Source: Bathymodiolus thermophilus thioautotrophic gill symbiont (GTDB lineage: Bacteria; Pseudomonadota; Gammaproteobacteria; PS1; Pseudothioglobaceae). Taken from it: a stretch of 64,000 nt of DNA. The translations under genes were made by a program, and so were the position numbers. Below, in pieces: positions 9,135-18,506 of this stretch (its first letter is position 1; each line of letters begins with the position of its first letter). The stretch is from assembly GCF_003711265.1 (NCBI RefSeq), contig NZ_CP024634.1, positions 2,604,001 through 2,668,000 on the forward strand, given 5' to 3'. The notes under the pieces are model-generated. The model did no database searches and was not told where the DNA came from. It saw only the letters and a program-made list of their open reading frames with translations.

Positions 9135-10121
9135 CTAGAATATAACAATTTGAGGTATATTCATTTCATCTTCTATTTCGCCTTTTTTACTCACACACTC
9201 ACTAAGTATTTTTCTTTCTGTTGCATCCAGATTTTCCCATATAGAGGGTTTAATGCATAAATCCTCACTCTCGTTTAATAAATACGAGTTTAATATCTTA
9301 GATATATTTTCTGTTTCTAAATTTATAGTCATAAAATCTGAACACATAGAATCAAATTCAGATAGCCAAACAAAAGAAATTATTGTTTTATCAATATCCG
9401 GAACAACACTTAAAGCCACTATTGGCTGAGCATTGCTAAAGTGGTTTGACATCCAGTCAGAATAATTCCCGCGTAAGAGAGAAATACAGGTTGTCGATGA
9501 TATGCCAATGTTTTTGGGGATTATAAAAGAATTGTGTGATATTTTAGAATAATCACCTGTTTCATAACAATCAAATAATTTCTCAAAATAATATGGTGCA
9601 TCTATATCAAGAAAAGCCTTCATCCCCCCTATATGACGATTATATTGTCTAGCGCCCTCATCTCCGAATAAGTGCTGACACTCTTTATAAATACCTTTTG
9701 ACCTATCATGAGTATTTCTTTTATTGGCATACTCATAACTAAAACATCTTAGAAAAAGCAATAAGCTATGTTCATCTAAATTTGCTTCTAAATTCCCATT
9801 TTCTATTGGTTCAAATATACTTGCATCATGTTCATTACAATAACCAACAAAAGTTGATGCTTCAGCTATTTGCTTTTTTTGGAAGATATTAAAATTACCC
9901 TGTCGGCTAGCCATGAAGCTTTTATAAATATTCTTTTCTACTGAAATAACTTTTAAATCTTTTGCTATAGAATTAAGCTGATGTTTTTTTTGCTGAGAGT
10001 GCGAGCGTATACCCTTCTTTGAACATGATGGAAGCATGCATTTATACTTGATGCGACTTGCTAATTTCTGAGCTTTACCAAGCCCCTTTTGTATCAACTT
10101 AATCTTTTGTGTTTCACGCAT
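9135..10121 (-). CDS. Uncharacterised protein with Cys/His zinc-binding-like N terminus
   Basis: A 328-residue protein I cannot assign to a characterised family. The N terminus has CMLPSCSKKGIRSHSQ and later GYCNEHDASIFEPIE. This Cys-x4-Cys, Ser-His and Cys-x2-His-Asp pattern occurs in unannotated bacterial proteins and suggests a treble-clef/HNH-like zinc fold. The rest is mixed alpha/beta without visible membrane segments. It lies downstream of an attC-like site on the same strand as the next upstream gene, so it may be a gene cassette. Codon use is AT-richer than the housekeeping genes. Confidence 0.6.
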   Translation of the reverse strand: MRETQKIKLIQKGLGKAQKLASRIKYKCMLPSCSKKGIRSHSQQKKHQLNSIAKDLKVISVEKNIYKSFMASRQGNFNIFQKKQIAEASTFVGYCNEHDASIFEPIENGNLEANLDEHSLLLFLRCFSYEYANKRNTHDRSKGIYKECQHLFGDEGARQYNRHIGGMKAFLDIDAPYYFEKLFDCYETGDYSKISHNSFIIPKNIGISSTTCISLLRGNYSDWMSNHFSNAQPIVALSVVPDIDKTIISFVWLSEFDSMCSDFMTINLETENISKILNSYLLNESEDLCIKPSIWENLDATERKILSECVSKKGEIEDEMNIPQIVIF

Positions 10122-10174
10122 TTTGCATACTATTCCTAATTGAATCTATGAACATAATGTAGTGCTACTTTTTA

Positions 10175-10244
10175 ATCTAACGACTAACTTGAGAAATAGT
10201 TTTCCCGTTAGGGGAAACTATTTTTCTCCAAGGTTTTGTTAGAA
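10175..10244 (-). other. attC-like recombination site, 70 bp
   Basis: Read on the minus strand it begins TTCTAACAAAACCTTGGAGAA and ends TTCTCAAGTTAGTCGTTAGAT. CTTGGAGAA pairs with TTCTCAAG leaving one extra G, a hallmark of attC folded strands, and an inner AATAGTTTCCCC stem continues the hairpin. The stop codon of the upstream gene (10239-11360) lies inside the R'' box, as is common in cassettes. Confidence 0.6.
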
Positions 10245-11360
10245 TCTTATACACTCAACAAAACCTGAATTTAAATCTTCTGTAACTAAAATAGGATAAC
10301 TATTTTGAACTACTATTTCTGATATTAACTTATAAGACGGATGCCCATAACTATTTTTTTCTCCAACAGAGATGGGGCACCAATAGTATTTATCATCAAG
10401 GATGGATTTGTCAAAACTTTTTAGATCTCCATGATGTGGTATTTGAATTGTTCCTACACTTTCCCAAAAAAATTTAAAGATTGATTTGATTTTTACTTTA
10501 TTCAAATCAGTGTCACCAGTATATATACAACTTACTCTATGCCTTTGTTTCACCATTCTATACCATCGAATATGATGAAATTCTGCATAACATCTAAAAT
10601 ATCTATAAGGGCAATCAAAACAAAACGCCTCTTGTTTACAATCTTTATACAAACAATTTATTCCAGAATAAAGTAACATAGAATTTTGATTTATATTACC
10701 CTTAACTTTTGTGTAAATCTTTTTTATTTCTGTGCGACGAGATACAATTTCATCAATAGTGTATTTTGAATCATTTTTTAATTTTTCAACATCAAACCCA
10801 CTGCTTCTTAATAATTTTTCAAGTTCAATCTTTCTAGAATTACACAGGTAATTGTATGGAATAAATACCCACTTATAAGAATTAAAAGTTTTTCTTAAGA
10901 TTGACCCACTTTGTATATTCGTAGTTTTTAAGTTTTCTAGATCAATCGTAATATTATCATTTATTGGTCTTTCATTATCTTCTGACTCTTGGACAGTTAT
11001 TATTTGAGTTTCTTGGCCAAAAAACTCTTGAGGATTTTCGATTAAAGTCCAAATTTGAAAATCTAAAGCTTTATATAAGTTGATTAACAATGTTTTTTCT
11101 TCATCATGTAATAGTGGCATAACAACTTTTTTTATTTTAGTATGCTCATTTAATGTCTTAATTTTATTAACATGGTCGTAATCAAAATGTGATATAAATA
11201 ATATATCTATAACTTCATCTTTTTTAAATGCTCGTTCAACAACTTTATTGGCTTCTAGAGTGTCCTTCCAATTTCCACAATCATAAACAATATTGAAATT
11301 ATTATGCCTTTCAGAATAAAAAGCACCTTGTCCAATCGGATGAAAAATTCGTTCTATCAA
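10239..11360 (-). CDS. Metallo-beta-lactamase-fold hydrolase, ComEC-like domain
   Basis: A 373-residue cytosolic protein. The metal site is visible in SHFDYDHVN (HxHxDH variant with Asp in place of the second His), YTGDTDL, QIPHHGDLKSF and SYGHPS, the pattern of the MBL domain related to the C-terminal part of ComEC. A cysteine cluster (CLYKDCKQEAFCFDCPY) may bind zinc. Proteins of this type are frequent in defence loci and gene cassettes; the substrate is unknown. attC-like sites lie on both sides in the same orientation. Confidence 0.75.
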   Translation of the reverse strand: MIERIFHPIGQGAFYSERHNNFNIVYDCGNWKDTLEANKVVERAFKKDEVIDILFISHFDYDHVNKIKTLNEHTKIKKVVMPLLHDEEKTLLINLYKALDFQIWTLIENPQEFFGQETQIITVQESEDNERPINDNITIDLENLKTTNIQSGSILRKTFNSYKWVFIPYNYLCNSRKIELEKLLRSSGFDVEKLKNDSKYTIDEIVSRRTEIKKIYTKVKGNINQNSMLLYSGINCLYKDCKQEAFCFDCPYRYFRCYAEFHHIRWYRMVKQRHRVSCIYTGDTDLNKVKIKSIFKFFWESVGTIQIPHHGDLKSFDKSILDDKYYWCPISVGEKNSYGHPSYKLISEIVVQNSYPILVTEDLNSGFVECIRF

Positions 11361-11376
11361 AATGCTCCTTATGTAA

Positions 11377-11468
11377 TACTAACGCCTTGCTCAGCGGTAT
11401 AGAAAATCGTGCCGATTACTCTTCAATTAGAACGCTTTTTTGTATCCAGCCGTAGCAATTTGTTAGAC
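11377..11468 (-). other. attC-like recombination site, 92 bp
   Basis: On the minus strand it begins with R'' GTCTAAC, then AAATTGCT, and ends AGCAAGGCGTTAGTA. AAC/GTT and TTGCT/AGCAA pair across a three-base unpaired spacer, the standard attC arrangement. It precedes the MBL gene start by 16 bases. Confidence 0.6.
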
Positions 11469-11523
11469 TTAAATATAACAGATATACAGAAAGATTATAT
11501 CATAACACGCACAGCTAGCATGT

Positions 11524-11657
11524 TTACACATCTAATTTCAAAACATCCGCATTAAATAACTCAGTATTTTCACTAGATAATAACAACTCTCCATTATAAT
11601 TTAGAGAATTTTTTTAATAGCTCTTGCTCAATAACCCTTGCATCTAAACCAACTTCA
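11524..11657 (-). pseudogene. Gene fragment, frameshifted, family unknown
   Basis: Two minus-strand frames together read like the end of one protein: EVGLDARVIEQELLKKF then, after a frame change near 11598, NGELLLSSENTELFNADV and KLDV followed by TAA. No intact start is found. It may be the remains of another cassette gene. The surrounding bases 11470-11760 hold nothing else that I recognise. Confidence 0.3.
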
Positions 11658-11762
11658 AAATTCTATATACATTACCAAAAATCCTTTAGTTTACGGATTT
11701 TAAATAAGAAAAATTAAATTTTTGTCTGGGGTTGCTGGGGTATTATAATTGTGCCAATCATC

Positions 11763-11782
11763 CATATTTATGCAAAGGTCTC
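11763..11782. mobile_element. Solo right end of the GAGACC element
   Basis: CATATTTATGCAAAGGTCTC, identical to the ends of full copies, preceded by CCAATCATC. No left end is found nearby. It lies 10 bases past the rhlE stop codon. Confidence 0.65.
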
Positions 11783-11791
11783 AAATAAGCA

Positions 11792-13078
11792 TTATTTTTT
11801 ATTCCCCCAAAAACTTTTTTTCTTTTTGGCTTTGTTTTCTTGAGAATTGCTATTTTTGCCATATCTCGGCTTATTGCGAGGGTTGCTCTTCTTGGGTTTT
11901 TTATTTTTTGGTGGCAATAGGTTTTTGCTGGATTCTGGCAGGTTGTGGTCGGGGATGAAGTCGTCTATCATGATGCGATCGAGTTTTTTCTGGGTGAGGC
12001 GTTCGATGTCGAAAAGCTGTTTGGCTTCATCGGCGCTAACTAATGAAATGGCTTCGCCTTTTGAGCCTGCACGGCCTGTTCTACCGATACGATGAACATA
12101 GTCTTCTGGCACATTTGGTAGGTCAAAATTGACCACGAGTGGGAGTTCGACGATGTCAATGCCACGAGCGGCAATATCGGTGGCGACTAGGACATTAACT
12201 TTGCCTTTTTTGAAGTCGTCAAGCGCTCTGGTGCGTGCGCCTTGGCTTTTGTTGCCGTGAATGGCGGCGGCGGTGATGCCGCGTTTTCCGAGTTGTGTGG
12301 CAATGCGATTGGCGCCGTGTTTGGTGCGACTAAAGACCAATACTTGGTACCAGCTGTGCTCTTGAATGAGGTGGGTGAGTAGTGCTTGTTTTTTGGATTT
12401 GTCAACGGGGTGAATCCATTGCTTGACTGATTTTACTGTGGTGTTTCGTGGGGTTACTGAGATTTCTACGGGGTTGTTGACTAGAGTTTTTGCTAACTTT
12501 CTGATGTCATCTGAAAAAGTGGCTGAAAACATTAGGGTTTGTCTATTTTCAGGCAAAATCTTTAAAATCTTCTTAATATCATGAATAAAACCCATGTCTA
12601 ACATTCTGTCGGCTTCATCCATTACTAAGATTTCTAATTGATCAAACTTCACTGCATTTTGTGAATATAAATCCAATAATCTGCCAGGAGTTGCCACTAA
12701 AATATCCACGCCACTTCTGAGCTTTTGCATTTGTGGATTGATTTTTACGCCACCAAATACCACGGTTGATTTGAGTGGCAAGTGCTTGCCATAAGTGGCT
12801 ACACTATCATTAACTTGGGCGGCCAATTCACGCGTTGGCGTTAGGATAAGTGTGCGCACTTGGTTGGATTTTGCCAGTGTTCCTTTGGATAAAATTTGCA
12901 AGATTGGTAAGGTGAAACCTGCGGTTTTTCCTGTGCCTGTTTGTGCGGCAGCCATTACATCTTTGCCTTGCAATACCGCAGGAATTGCCTGCTCTTGGAT
13001 TGCTGATGGCTTATCGTAGCCTTTTTTAGTAACAGCGTCGAGAATAGAATCTGATAAACCTAGTTTAGAAAAACCCAT
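11792..13078 (-). CDS. rhlE: DEAD-box RNA helicase RhlE
   Basis: ATP-dependent RNA helicase for ribosome assembly and RNA turnover. Motifs are complete: Q motif near residues 5-28, AQTGTGKT (motif I), PTRELAAQ (Ia), VMDEADRML (II), SATF (III), [12 protein letters not shown] (IV), [11 protein letters not shown] (V) and [10 protein letters not shown] (VI). The basic Lys/Asn-rich tail (about 385-428) is typical of RhlE and would bind RNA. Confidence 0.93.
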   Translation of the reverse strand: MGFSKLGLSDSILDAVTKKGYDKPSAIQEQAIPAVLQGKDVMAAAQTGTGKTAGFTLPILQILSKGTLAKSNQVRTLILTPTRELAAQVNDSVATYGKHLPLKSTVVFGGVKINPQMQKLRSGVDILVATPGRLLDLYSQNAVKFDQLEILVMDEADRMLDMGFIHDIKKILKILPENRQTLMFSATFSDDIRKLAKTLVNNPVEISVTPRNTTVKSVKQWIHPVDKSKKQALLTHLIQEHSWYQVLVFSRTKHGANRIATQLGKRGITAAAIHGNKSQGARTRALDDFKKGKVNVLVATDIAARGIDIVELPLVVNFDLPNVPEDYVHRIGRTGRAGSKGEAISLVSADEAKQLFDIERLTQKKLDRIMIDDFIPDHNLPESSKNLLPPKNKKPKKSNPRNKPRYGKNSNSQENKAKKKKSFWGNKK

Positions 13079-13128
13079 AAGAAATTGTTTTTTGAAATAA
13101 AGGGGCGTATTTTACATTGTCATCTTGT

Positions 13129-13347
13129 AAGACCTTTGTATAAATATAGATGATTAGCAAAATTCAATTTTTGCCCTCTTAAAGAGTGCTGTGTAGCGTT
13201 AACTCAATTGGTGATTTCTTTAAATCTTGTTTTAATAAGAGAGGAACGGTTATAAACCGTTCCCTACGGTTGGGTATTGTTGAAAAAAATTGTCGAATGG
13301 GTAAAAGGTGGGTGCTTGATGATTGTTCATATTTATGTAAAGGTCTC
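13129..13347. mobile_element. Long form of the GAGACC element (about 219 bp)
   Basis: Ends AAGACCTTTGTATAAATATA and CATATTTATGTAAAGGTCTC match the standard ends. The interior is longer and contains a perfect hairpin GGAACGGTT-ATA-AACCGTTCC at 13243-13263. A TATAAT follows immediately at 13348-13353, seven bases before the DUF1289 start. Confidence 0.7.
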
Positions 13348-13359
13348 TATAATATATTT

Positions 13360-13530
13360 ATGAATAATCAAACCATTAAAACACCGTGCGTGGATATTTG
13401 CAAATACAATAAGCAGAACTTTTGCGTGGGGTGTAAACGCAGTAGTGACGAAATCAGCGGTTGGATTCATTATTCAGACGAAATGCGTCAGGCGATTATG
13501 CAAGATTTAAAAAATAGGAAAATTGATTAA
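13360..13530 (+). CDS. DUF1289 domain protein
   Basis: A 56-residue protein with CVDICKYNKQNFCVGCKRS and the downstream EISGWIHYSDE, the conserved cysteine signature of DUF1289 (CxxxC...CxGCxR). Probably binds a metal; role unknown. I place the start at ATG 13360 because the family begins here and the longer upstream frame is the repeat element. The stop overlaps the convergent ibaG stop by 4 bases. Confidence 0.85.
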   Translation: MNNQTIKTPCVDICKYNKQNFCVGCKRSSDEISGWIHYSDEMRQAIMQDLKNRKID

Positions 13531-13757
13531 CCTATTTCTTCTGGCGTTCTTGCTTTGATACTTAAAGCATGCAATTCGCCAGAATCGATCTCCGCACGCA
13601 CGGCAGCCAATACCATTTTTTGCCTAGCCAATAACGACATCCCTGCAAAAATTGGTGAAACTACCAGGGTTGAGCAATTACAGCCATCCCCTTCCATGGT
13701 AACCGTTGAATTTTCAATACCTGCTTCAAGTTTTACTTGTACTTCTTCTAAAGTCAT
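13527..13757 (-). CDS. ibaG: BolA-family protein IbaG
   Basis: A 76-residue BolA-type protein (MTLEEVQVKLEAGI), partner of monothiol glutaredoxins in iron-sulfur traffic. The GDGCNCSTLVVSPIF stretch and IHALSIKA-like ending (LHALSIKARTPEE) fit the IbaG/YrbA branch. The start at 13757 matches family length; the longer upstream frame runs into the phosphate transporter gene, which ends two bases upstream. Convergent with the DUF1289 gene. Confidence 0.88.
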   Translation of the reverse strand: MTLEEVQVKLEAGIENSTVTMEGDGCNCSTLVVSPIFAGMSLLARQKMVLAAVRAEIDSGELHALSIKARTPEEIG

Positions 13758-13759
13758 AA

Positions 13760-15028
13760 CTACGCTCCGAACGCACCTTTCAGTGCAAAGAAAAATAAAA
13801 TAGACATCAATGCACCTGCTGGCAAGGTGATGAGCCATGATAAAAAGATTTTGTTAATCATACGCAAATCTAATGCCGCCATACCTCTGGCTAAACCAAC
13901 GCCCAATACTGCACCTACCAACACTTGCGTTGTTGAAACAGGCAAGCCTGTGCCTGAGGCAATGACCACAGTGGTTGCCGCTGCGAGCGTCGCTGCAAAG
14001 CCTCGTGAAGGGGTTAATTGGGTAATGCCAGTGCCGATTGTGGCAATGACTTTATGTCCATAAGTAACCAAACCAAGCACAATACCAACGCCACCTACCA
14101 ACAAAATACCAACTGGCAATGCACTTTTAGAGCCAATAACGCCTCCGCTTTCAATAACACCGTAGATTGCTGCCAATGGGCCAATCGCATTTGCCACATC
14201 ATTCGACCCATGTGCAAATGCCATTGCTGCTGCGGTAACAATCATTAATACGCTAAATACTCGCTCCATAGAGGTAAAGTGGAAATCTCTATTTTCATTA
14301 GGGTCAAGATGAATACGGCGAATAACAATAGCACCAATAATGGCAACCAATAGTCCAAATATGGTCGCCAATAAATAACTTGTCATCATATCAAATTCCA
14401 AGCCAACATGCTTAAGTCCTTTAAAAATTGTGACCAAAGAAATGATAAAGCCAACTAAAAACATATAAAACGGCACATATTTTTTGGCATTTTCAAAAGG
14501 TTTGGAAGTGTCAATAATCAAACTTTGCAAACTCTTAAACAAAACAAACGCAATACTGCCCGCTAAAATTGGCGACACAATCCAACTCATCGCAATGTTA
14601 CCAACTTTACCCCAAGCAACAGCATCAACGCCAATACCTACTGCACCAAACCCAACAATAGCGCCAACAATGGAATGTGTTGTTGACACTGGCCAACCTA
14701 AAGAGGAGGCAATCATCAGCCAAACGCCTGCTGATAATAAGGATGCCAACATCCCGTAAACCAACAAATGAGGATCATTGGTAAAAAGAGAAGCGTCCAA
14801 GATGCCTTTACGAATTGTTGCCGTTACCTCTCCGCCTGCCAATACCGCACCTGCAAATTCAAAAATAACCGCAATAACAATCGCTTGTTTAATCGTAATT
14901 GCACCCGAACCAACCGATGTACCCATCGCATTTGCCACATCATTCGCACCCACGCCCCACGCCATAAATAACCCAAAAGCAATAGCAAGAATTAATAAAA
15001 TGCCACCGTAATTTGCAATAATTTCCAT
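13760..15028 (-). CDS. Inorganic phosphate transporter, PiT family
   Basis: A 422-residue integral membrane protein with about ten membrane segments and the duplicated PiT signatures GANDVANAMGTSVGSGA (N-terminal) and GSNDVANAIGPLAAI (C-terminal), each with a following PVSTT-type motif (WPVSTTHS, LPVSTTQV). Imports phosphate coupled to H+ or Na+. A DUF47/PhoU-like gene lies just upstream on the same strand, the usual partner pair. Confidence 0.95.
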   Translation of the reverse strand: MEIIANYGGILLILAIAFGLFMAWGVGANDVANAMGTSVGSGAITIKQAIVIAVIFEFAGAVLAGGEVTATIRKGILDASLFTNDPHLLVYGMLASLLSAGVWLMIASSLGWPVSTTHSIVGAIVGFGAVGIGVDAVAWGKVGNIAMSWIVSPILAGSIAFVLFKSLQSLIIDTSKPFENAKKYVPFYMFLVGFIISLVTIFKGLKHVGLEFDMMTSYLLATIFGLLVAIIGAIVIRRIHLDPNENRDFHFTSMERVFSVLMIVTAAAMAFAHGSNDVANAIGPLAAIYGVIESGGVIGSKSALPVGILLVGGVGIVLGLVTYGHKVIATIGTGITQLTPSRGFAATLAAATTVVIASGTGLPVSTTQVLVGAVLGVGLARGMAALDLRMINKIFLSWLITLPAGALMSILFFFALKGAFGA

Positions 15029-15086
15029 AATTTACCTCTTTTTTTATTTAATAAGTTATATATACTATAATTATTTATAACTTCAT

Positions 15087-15764
15087 TCATTTAGCGAGTA
15101 ACACTTCTAAACGAGAGCCAACTTTTTGAGCTGCATCCGCCAACTCACCGAGCCACTCAACTGCTCGATAATAAAACATCACATCAACAGGTGGGTAATC
15201 CTCTTCCAAGGGAAATAACTTAGTGCGAATTTCGTGCTGAATTCTATCCGATTGACTTTCAAGTTCATTAACTTCTGCAATAATAGAGCCAACAACTTTG
15301 CGCTCTCTATTGCCAAATGCAGTTTCCATTAGTTCATCCAATTCATTCACTGCTTTAAGCGCCGCTGCTGAAGTTTTAATACACACATCGGTAAGCTCAA
15401 TCACATCGTCAGAGATTTCATCTGGCAAAGTCATTTTGCGATTAATTATTAATCCTGAAACATCTTTGGTGGTGTTGGCAATAGAATCTTGAATCAACAA
15501 CAAGTCCAATAAATCCCGACGAGAAAACGGCATCATAAAGGTGGAAGGTAGGCTTAAACGCAGTTCTTTTTTCAAAACATCAGCCTCACCCTCTTTGTGT
15601 CCAATGGTTTTTCTAATTTCTTCAGCGGCCTTCCAATCTTTTTCATGGATAGCAATCATAAAGCCTTTCAACTCTGAAATGCATGAATGAACGCTCGTCA
15701 TGTGCTTTTGTAGTGGGCTAATTGGTGATTTTCCAAACAGTCCATCAATAATACTTTTTGCCAT
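15087..15764 (-). CDS. DUF47 family PhoU-like protein
   Basis: A 225-residue all-helical protein (MAKSIIDGLFGKSP) of the TIGR00153/DUF47 family, distantly related to PhoU. These are found next to PiT transporters and are thought to modulate phosphate uptake. Conserved features include ESQSDRIQHEI and FYYRAVEWLGELADAA. The start at 15764 is chosen for its Shine-Dalgarno GGAGGAGT. It forms an operon with the transporter, 58 bases apart. Confidence 0.9.
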   Translation of the reverse strand: MAKSIIDGLFGKSPISPLQKHMTSVHSCISELKGFMIAIHEKDWKAAEEIRKTIGHKEGEADVLKKELRLSLPSTFMMPFSRRDLLDLLLIQDSIANTTKDVSGLIINRKMTLPDEISDDVIELTDVCIKTSAAALKAVNELDELMETAFGNRERKVVGSIIAEVNELESQSDRIQHEIRTKLFPLEEDYPPVDVMFYYRAVEWLGELADAAQKVGSRLEVLLAK

Positions 15765-15909
15765 CTTTTCTACTCCTCCCAAATAAAGCGAATTTTAACA
15801 AAGAATCTTTGTGCGTCAAGTTTTATATTCAATTTTTTTAACCCTCCATTCAAGTTCGTAAAATGGTTATAATTTAAGACTGTTATTTTTAATGCGAATT
15901 AACCTAATT

Positions 15910-16860
15910 ATGAATTTAGATTATCTTGATTTCGAACAGCCAATTGCCGAACTAGAAGGCAAAATTCAAGCCCTGCAAAATGTTAAAGAAAAAGTTGATA
16001 TTTCTCAAGAAATACAAGCGCTACAAGACAAAAGCGCCACACTAACAAAAAAGATTTTTGCCTCACTCTCAGATTGGCAAATTGCACAATTAGCACGCCA
16101 TCCTAATCGACTCTATACCCTTGATTATATCGATGCAATCTTCGATGAATTCATCGAACTTCATGGCGACCGTGCTTATGCAGATGATACTGCTATCATT
16201 GGCGGTATTGCCAAACTTGATGGTATTTCTATTATGTTTATCGGCCAACAAAAAGGTCGCACAACACAAGAAAAAATCAAACATAACTTTGGTATGCCAA
16301 AACCAGAAGGCTATCGCAAAGCCTTGCGTTTAATGAAATTGGCAGAAAAATTTTCCCTACCAATTGTTACCTTTATTGACACCCCAGGGGCTTATCCTGG
16401 TATTGGTGCAGAGGAGCGTGGGCAGTCTGAGGCAATTGCCAAAAACTTATTTGAAATGTCAACACTGGCAACACCGATTGTCTCTGTGGTCATTGGTGAA
16501 GGCGGCTCAGGTGGTGCGTTAGCGATTGGCGTGGCAGATAAAATAATGATGTTTAAATACAGTATTTATTCGGTTATCTCACCTGAAGGGTGTGCATCTA
16601 TCCTCTATCAAGATGCAGCCAAAGCGAATGTTGCCGCAGAATCACTCAAATTAACCAGTACACATCTACTAAGCAAGGGATTGGTTGATGTTATTATTGA
16701 TGAGCCCCTAGGTGGCATTCATCGCAATCCCGATCAGGCAAAAGTTTTGTTAAAAAATGCCCTAAAACAGCAACTACAAGAAGTAACGGCGACAAACATT
16801 AACCAGTTGGTTCAGCAACGAGCGGACAAACTCTTAAGTTTTGGACAGTTTCAAGAGTAA
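15910..16860 (+). CDS. accA: Acetyl-CoA carboxylase carboxyltransferase alpha subunit
   Basis: Alpha half of the carboxyltransferase that makes malonyl-CoA for fatty-acid synthesis. 316 residues from [19 protein letters not shown], which matches the family N terminus better than the upstream in-frame ATG at 15892. Key stretches [34 protein letters not shown] and [12 protein letters not shown] are intact. Overlaps tilS by 20 bases. Confidence 0.96.
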   Translation: MNLDYLDFEQPIAELEGKIQALQNVKEKVDISQEIQALQDKSATLTKKIFASLSDWQIAQLARHPNRLYTLDYIDAIFDEFIELHGDRAYADDTAIIGGIAKLDGISIMFIGQQKGRTTQEKIKHNFGMPKPEGYRKALRLMKLAEKFSLPIVTFIDTPGAYPGIGAEERGQSEAIAKNLFEMSTLATPIVSVVIGEGGSGGALAIGVADKIMMFKYSIYSVISPEGCASILYQDAAKANVAAESLKLTSTHLLSKGLVDVIIDEPLGGIHRNPDQAKVLLKNALKQQLQEVTATNINQLVQQRADKLLSFGQFQE

Positions 16861-18013
16861 AGATGCCTTCTTGGAGGGTAAAAAAATTGTCCTTGCCTTA
16901 AGTGGTGGCATTGATTCAATTGTATTGTTGCATTATTTACACGCACATTATCCCAACAACCTGCGTGCCGTTCATTGCAACCACCATTTGTCCAAACATT
17001 GTACCGAGTGGGCAACATTTTGCCAAACCCAGTGTCAAACGCTCAACATTCCTTACACTAATATCGATTTATATTTAGAAAAATGTTCTAATATCGAAGA
17101 AAATGCGCGTAAAAAACGCTACCATGCGCTATCCTGTAACTTGCAAGAAAATGAGATATTATGCACTGCACATCATCAAAATGATCAAGCAGAAACTTTG
17201 CTATTACAACTTTTTCGTGGCTCTGGCGTGGCTGGACTGGCATCTATGCCCACATTAAAGCCTTTTGGCAAAGGGCAGCATTATCGACCGCTACTCAACA
17301 CAGGGAAATCCACAATTCTTAAATACGCTCAAAACAACCGTCTATCTTGGATTGAAGACGACAGCAATACAGACACCCGTTTTCGGCGTAATTTTCTACG
17401 ATTGGACATTATTCCCAAATTAGAAACAACTTATAAAAATTTAACCCAATTATTAGCGCGAAGCGCCAAACACCAATCCGAGGCTTTGCAACTAACACAA
17501 GATTTGGCCAAAATCGATATGGCAACCCACCAAATCATCAATAACAACCGATTAAACACCGCACACCTAATTAAACTTAACCCTTATCGTATTAAAAATA
17601 TCATTCGCTACCATTTAATTGGCTTAAAATTTTTGCCACCCTCAGACAAGGTTATGCAGCAAATTTTAGAATTATTGTCCGCCAAACAAGACACCAACCC
17701 TATGGTTAGCTGGGGCAATTTTGTAGTGCGTCGCTATCGCAATGAACTTTATTTTATCAATACGCAAGTGCCGACACAGTCAAGTGATTGCCCGTATTTT
17801 GCCGAATTTAAAGACGCCGATAGTTTTTCTATTCGCTATCGAAATGCTGGCCAACACATTAAATTACCCAACAAAACACACACGCAATCACTCAAAAAAG
17901 TTCTGCAAGAAGCGGGCATTCCGCCTTGGGAGAGAAACACTTTGAAAATGTATTATATTGCAGACGAACTGCGTGCAATGGAGCGTATCGGCTACATGGC
18001 ACACGCTGAATAA
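16841..18013 (+). CDS. tilS: tRNA(Ile)-lysidine synthase
   Basis: Modifies C34 of tRNA-Ile(CAU) to lysidine so that it reads AUA. The PP-loop [16 protein letters not shown] lies near residues 17-32, followed by [11 protein letters not shown] and the TilS signature [12 protein letters not shown]-terminal substrate-binding domains are present. The start is a TTG inside accA; no ATG or GTG lies upstream of the PP-loop in this frame, so TTG is likely. The substrate tRNA is encoded at 38843-38919. Confidence 0.93.
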   Translation: MDSFKSKDAFLEGKKIVLALSGGIDSIVLLHYLHAHYPNNLRAVHCNHHLSKHCTEWATFCQTQCQTLNIPYTNIDLYLEKCSNIEENARKKRYHALSCNLQENEILCTAHHQNDQAETLLLQLFRGSGVAGLASMPTLKPFGKGQHYRPLLNTGKSTILKYAQNNRLSWIEDDSNTDTRFRRNFLRLDIIPKLETTYKNLTQLLARSAKHQSEALQLTQDLAKIDMATHQIINNNRLNTAHLIKLNPYRIKNIIRYHLIGLKFLPPSDKVMQQILELLSAKQDTNPMVSWGNFVVRRYRNELYFINTQVPTQSSDCPYFAEFKDADSFSIRYRNAGQHIKLPNKTHTQSLKKVLQEAGIPPWERNTLKMYYIADELRAMERIGYMAHAE

Positions 18014-18066
18014 CACCATGCCCCTCTTACGATTTTAAAATAAATACCTAAGGAGGTACAATAAGC

Positions 18067-18235
18067 GATTAACAAAGATCAATTCTTGCCCTCTTGAAGG
18101 CATGCCAACCCATCTTTAGTCCTTACTCTAGCAGGAGAGAAATGGTTGCAAACCACTCTCTACAGCTAGGTTTACCCCAAAGGACTGTGTGTATCGCTGG
18201 AAAAATTGCCAAGTGGATATATATTTACACCAAAA
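18067..18235. repeat. Decayed internal part of the long GAGACC element
   Basis: Resembles the interior of the 13129-13347 copy: CGATTAACAAAGATCAATTC, TTGCCCTCTTGAAGG and a hairpin AGAGAAATGGTT/AACCACTCTCT. The ends are lost or unrecognisable. Flanking bases 18014-18297 hold no gene. Confidence 0.4.
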
Positions 18236-18297
18236 GTTCAAAAAAACACGCCCCCATCTATTTTTATGGCATAATTCGAAACTTATCAATACATTAT

Positions 18298-18460
18298 GAG
18301 ACCTTTGCATAAAATATGAATAATCATCAAGAATTCACTTTTCATCCACTTGGTAATTTTTTTAAACCCAGCCTTAGCCCTGCCAGGAAAAGATTTAAGA
18401 AAATCACCCATTGGGCAAAAATTGAATTTTGCTAATCATCCATATTTATGCAAAGGTCTC
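18298..18460. mobile_element. GAGACC element, 163 bp, with target duplication ATTAT
   Basis: Ends GAGACCTTTGCATAAAATAT and CATATTTATGCAAAGGTCTC. The five bases before and after the element are both ATTAT, a clean target-site duplication. It is inverted relative to the copies at 24578 and 52696. It lies 46 bases before the sorting-tail cytochrome gene. Confidence 0.85.
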
Positions 18461-18506
18461 ATTATGCATCAACCCTTACCAGCATTATTTAATCTCGGAG
18501 TTTACT

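Noticed and set aside
6405-11790. Integrative island with attachment at the tmRNA 3' end
   Set aside because: tmRNA 3' ends are common integration targets and the region is accessory, but I find no integrase and no second copy of the tmRNA end before rhlE.
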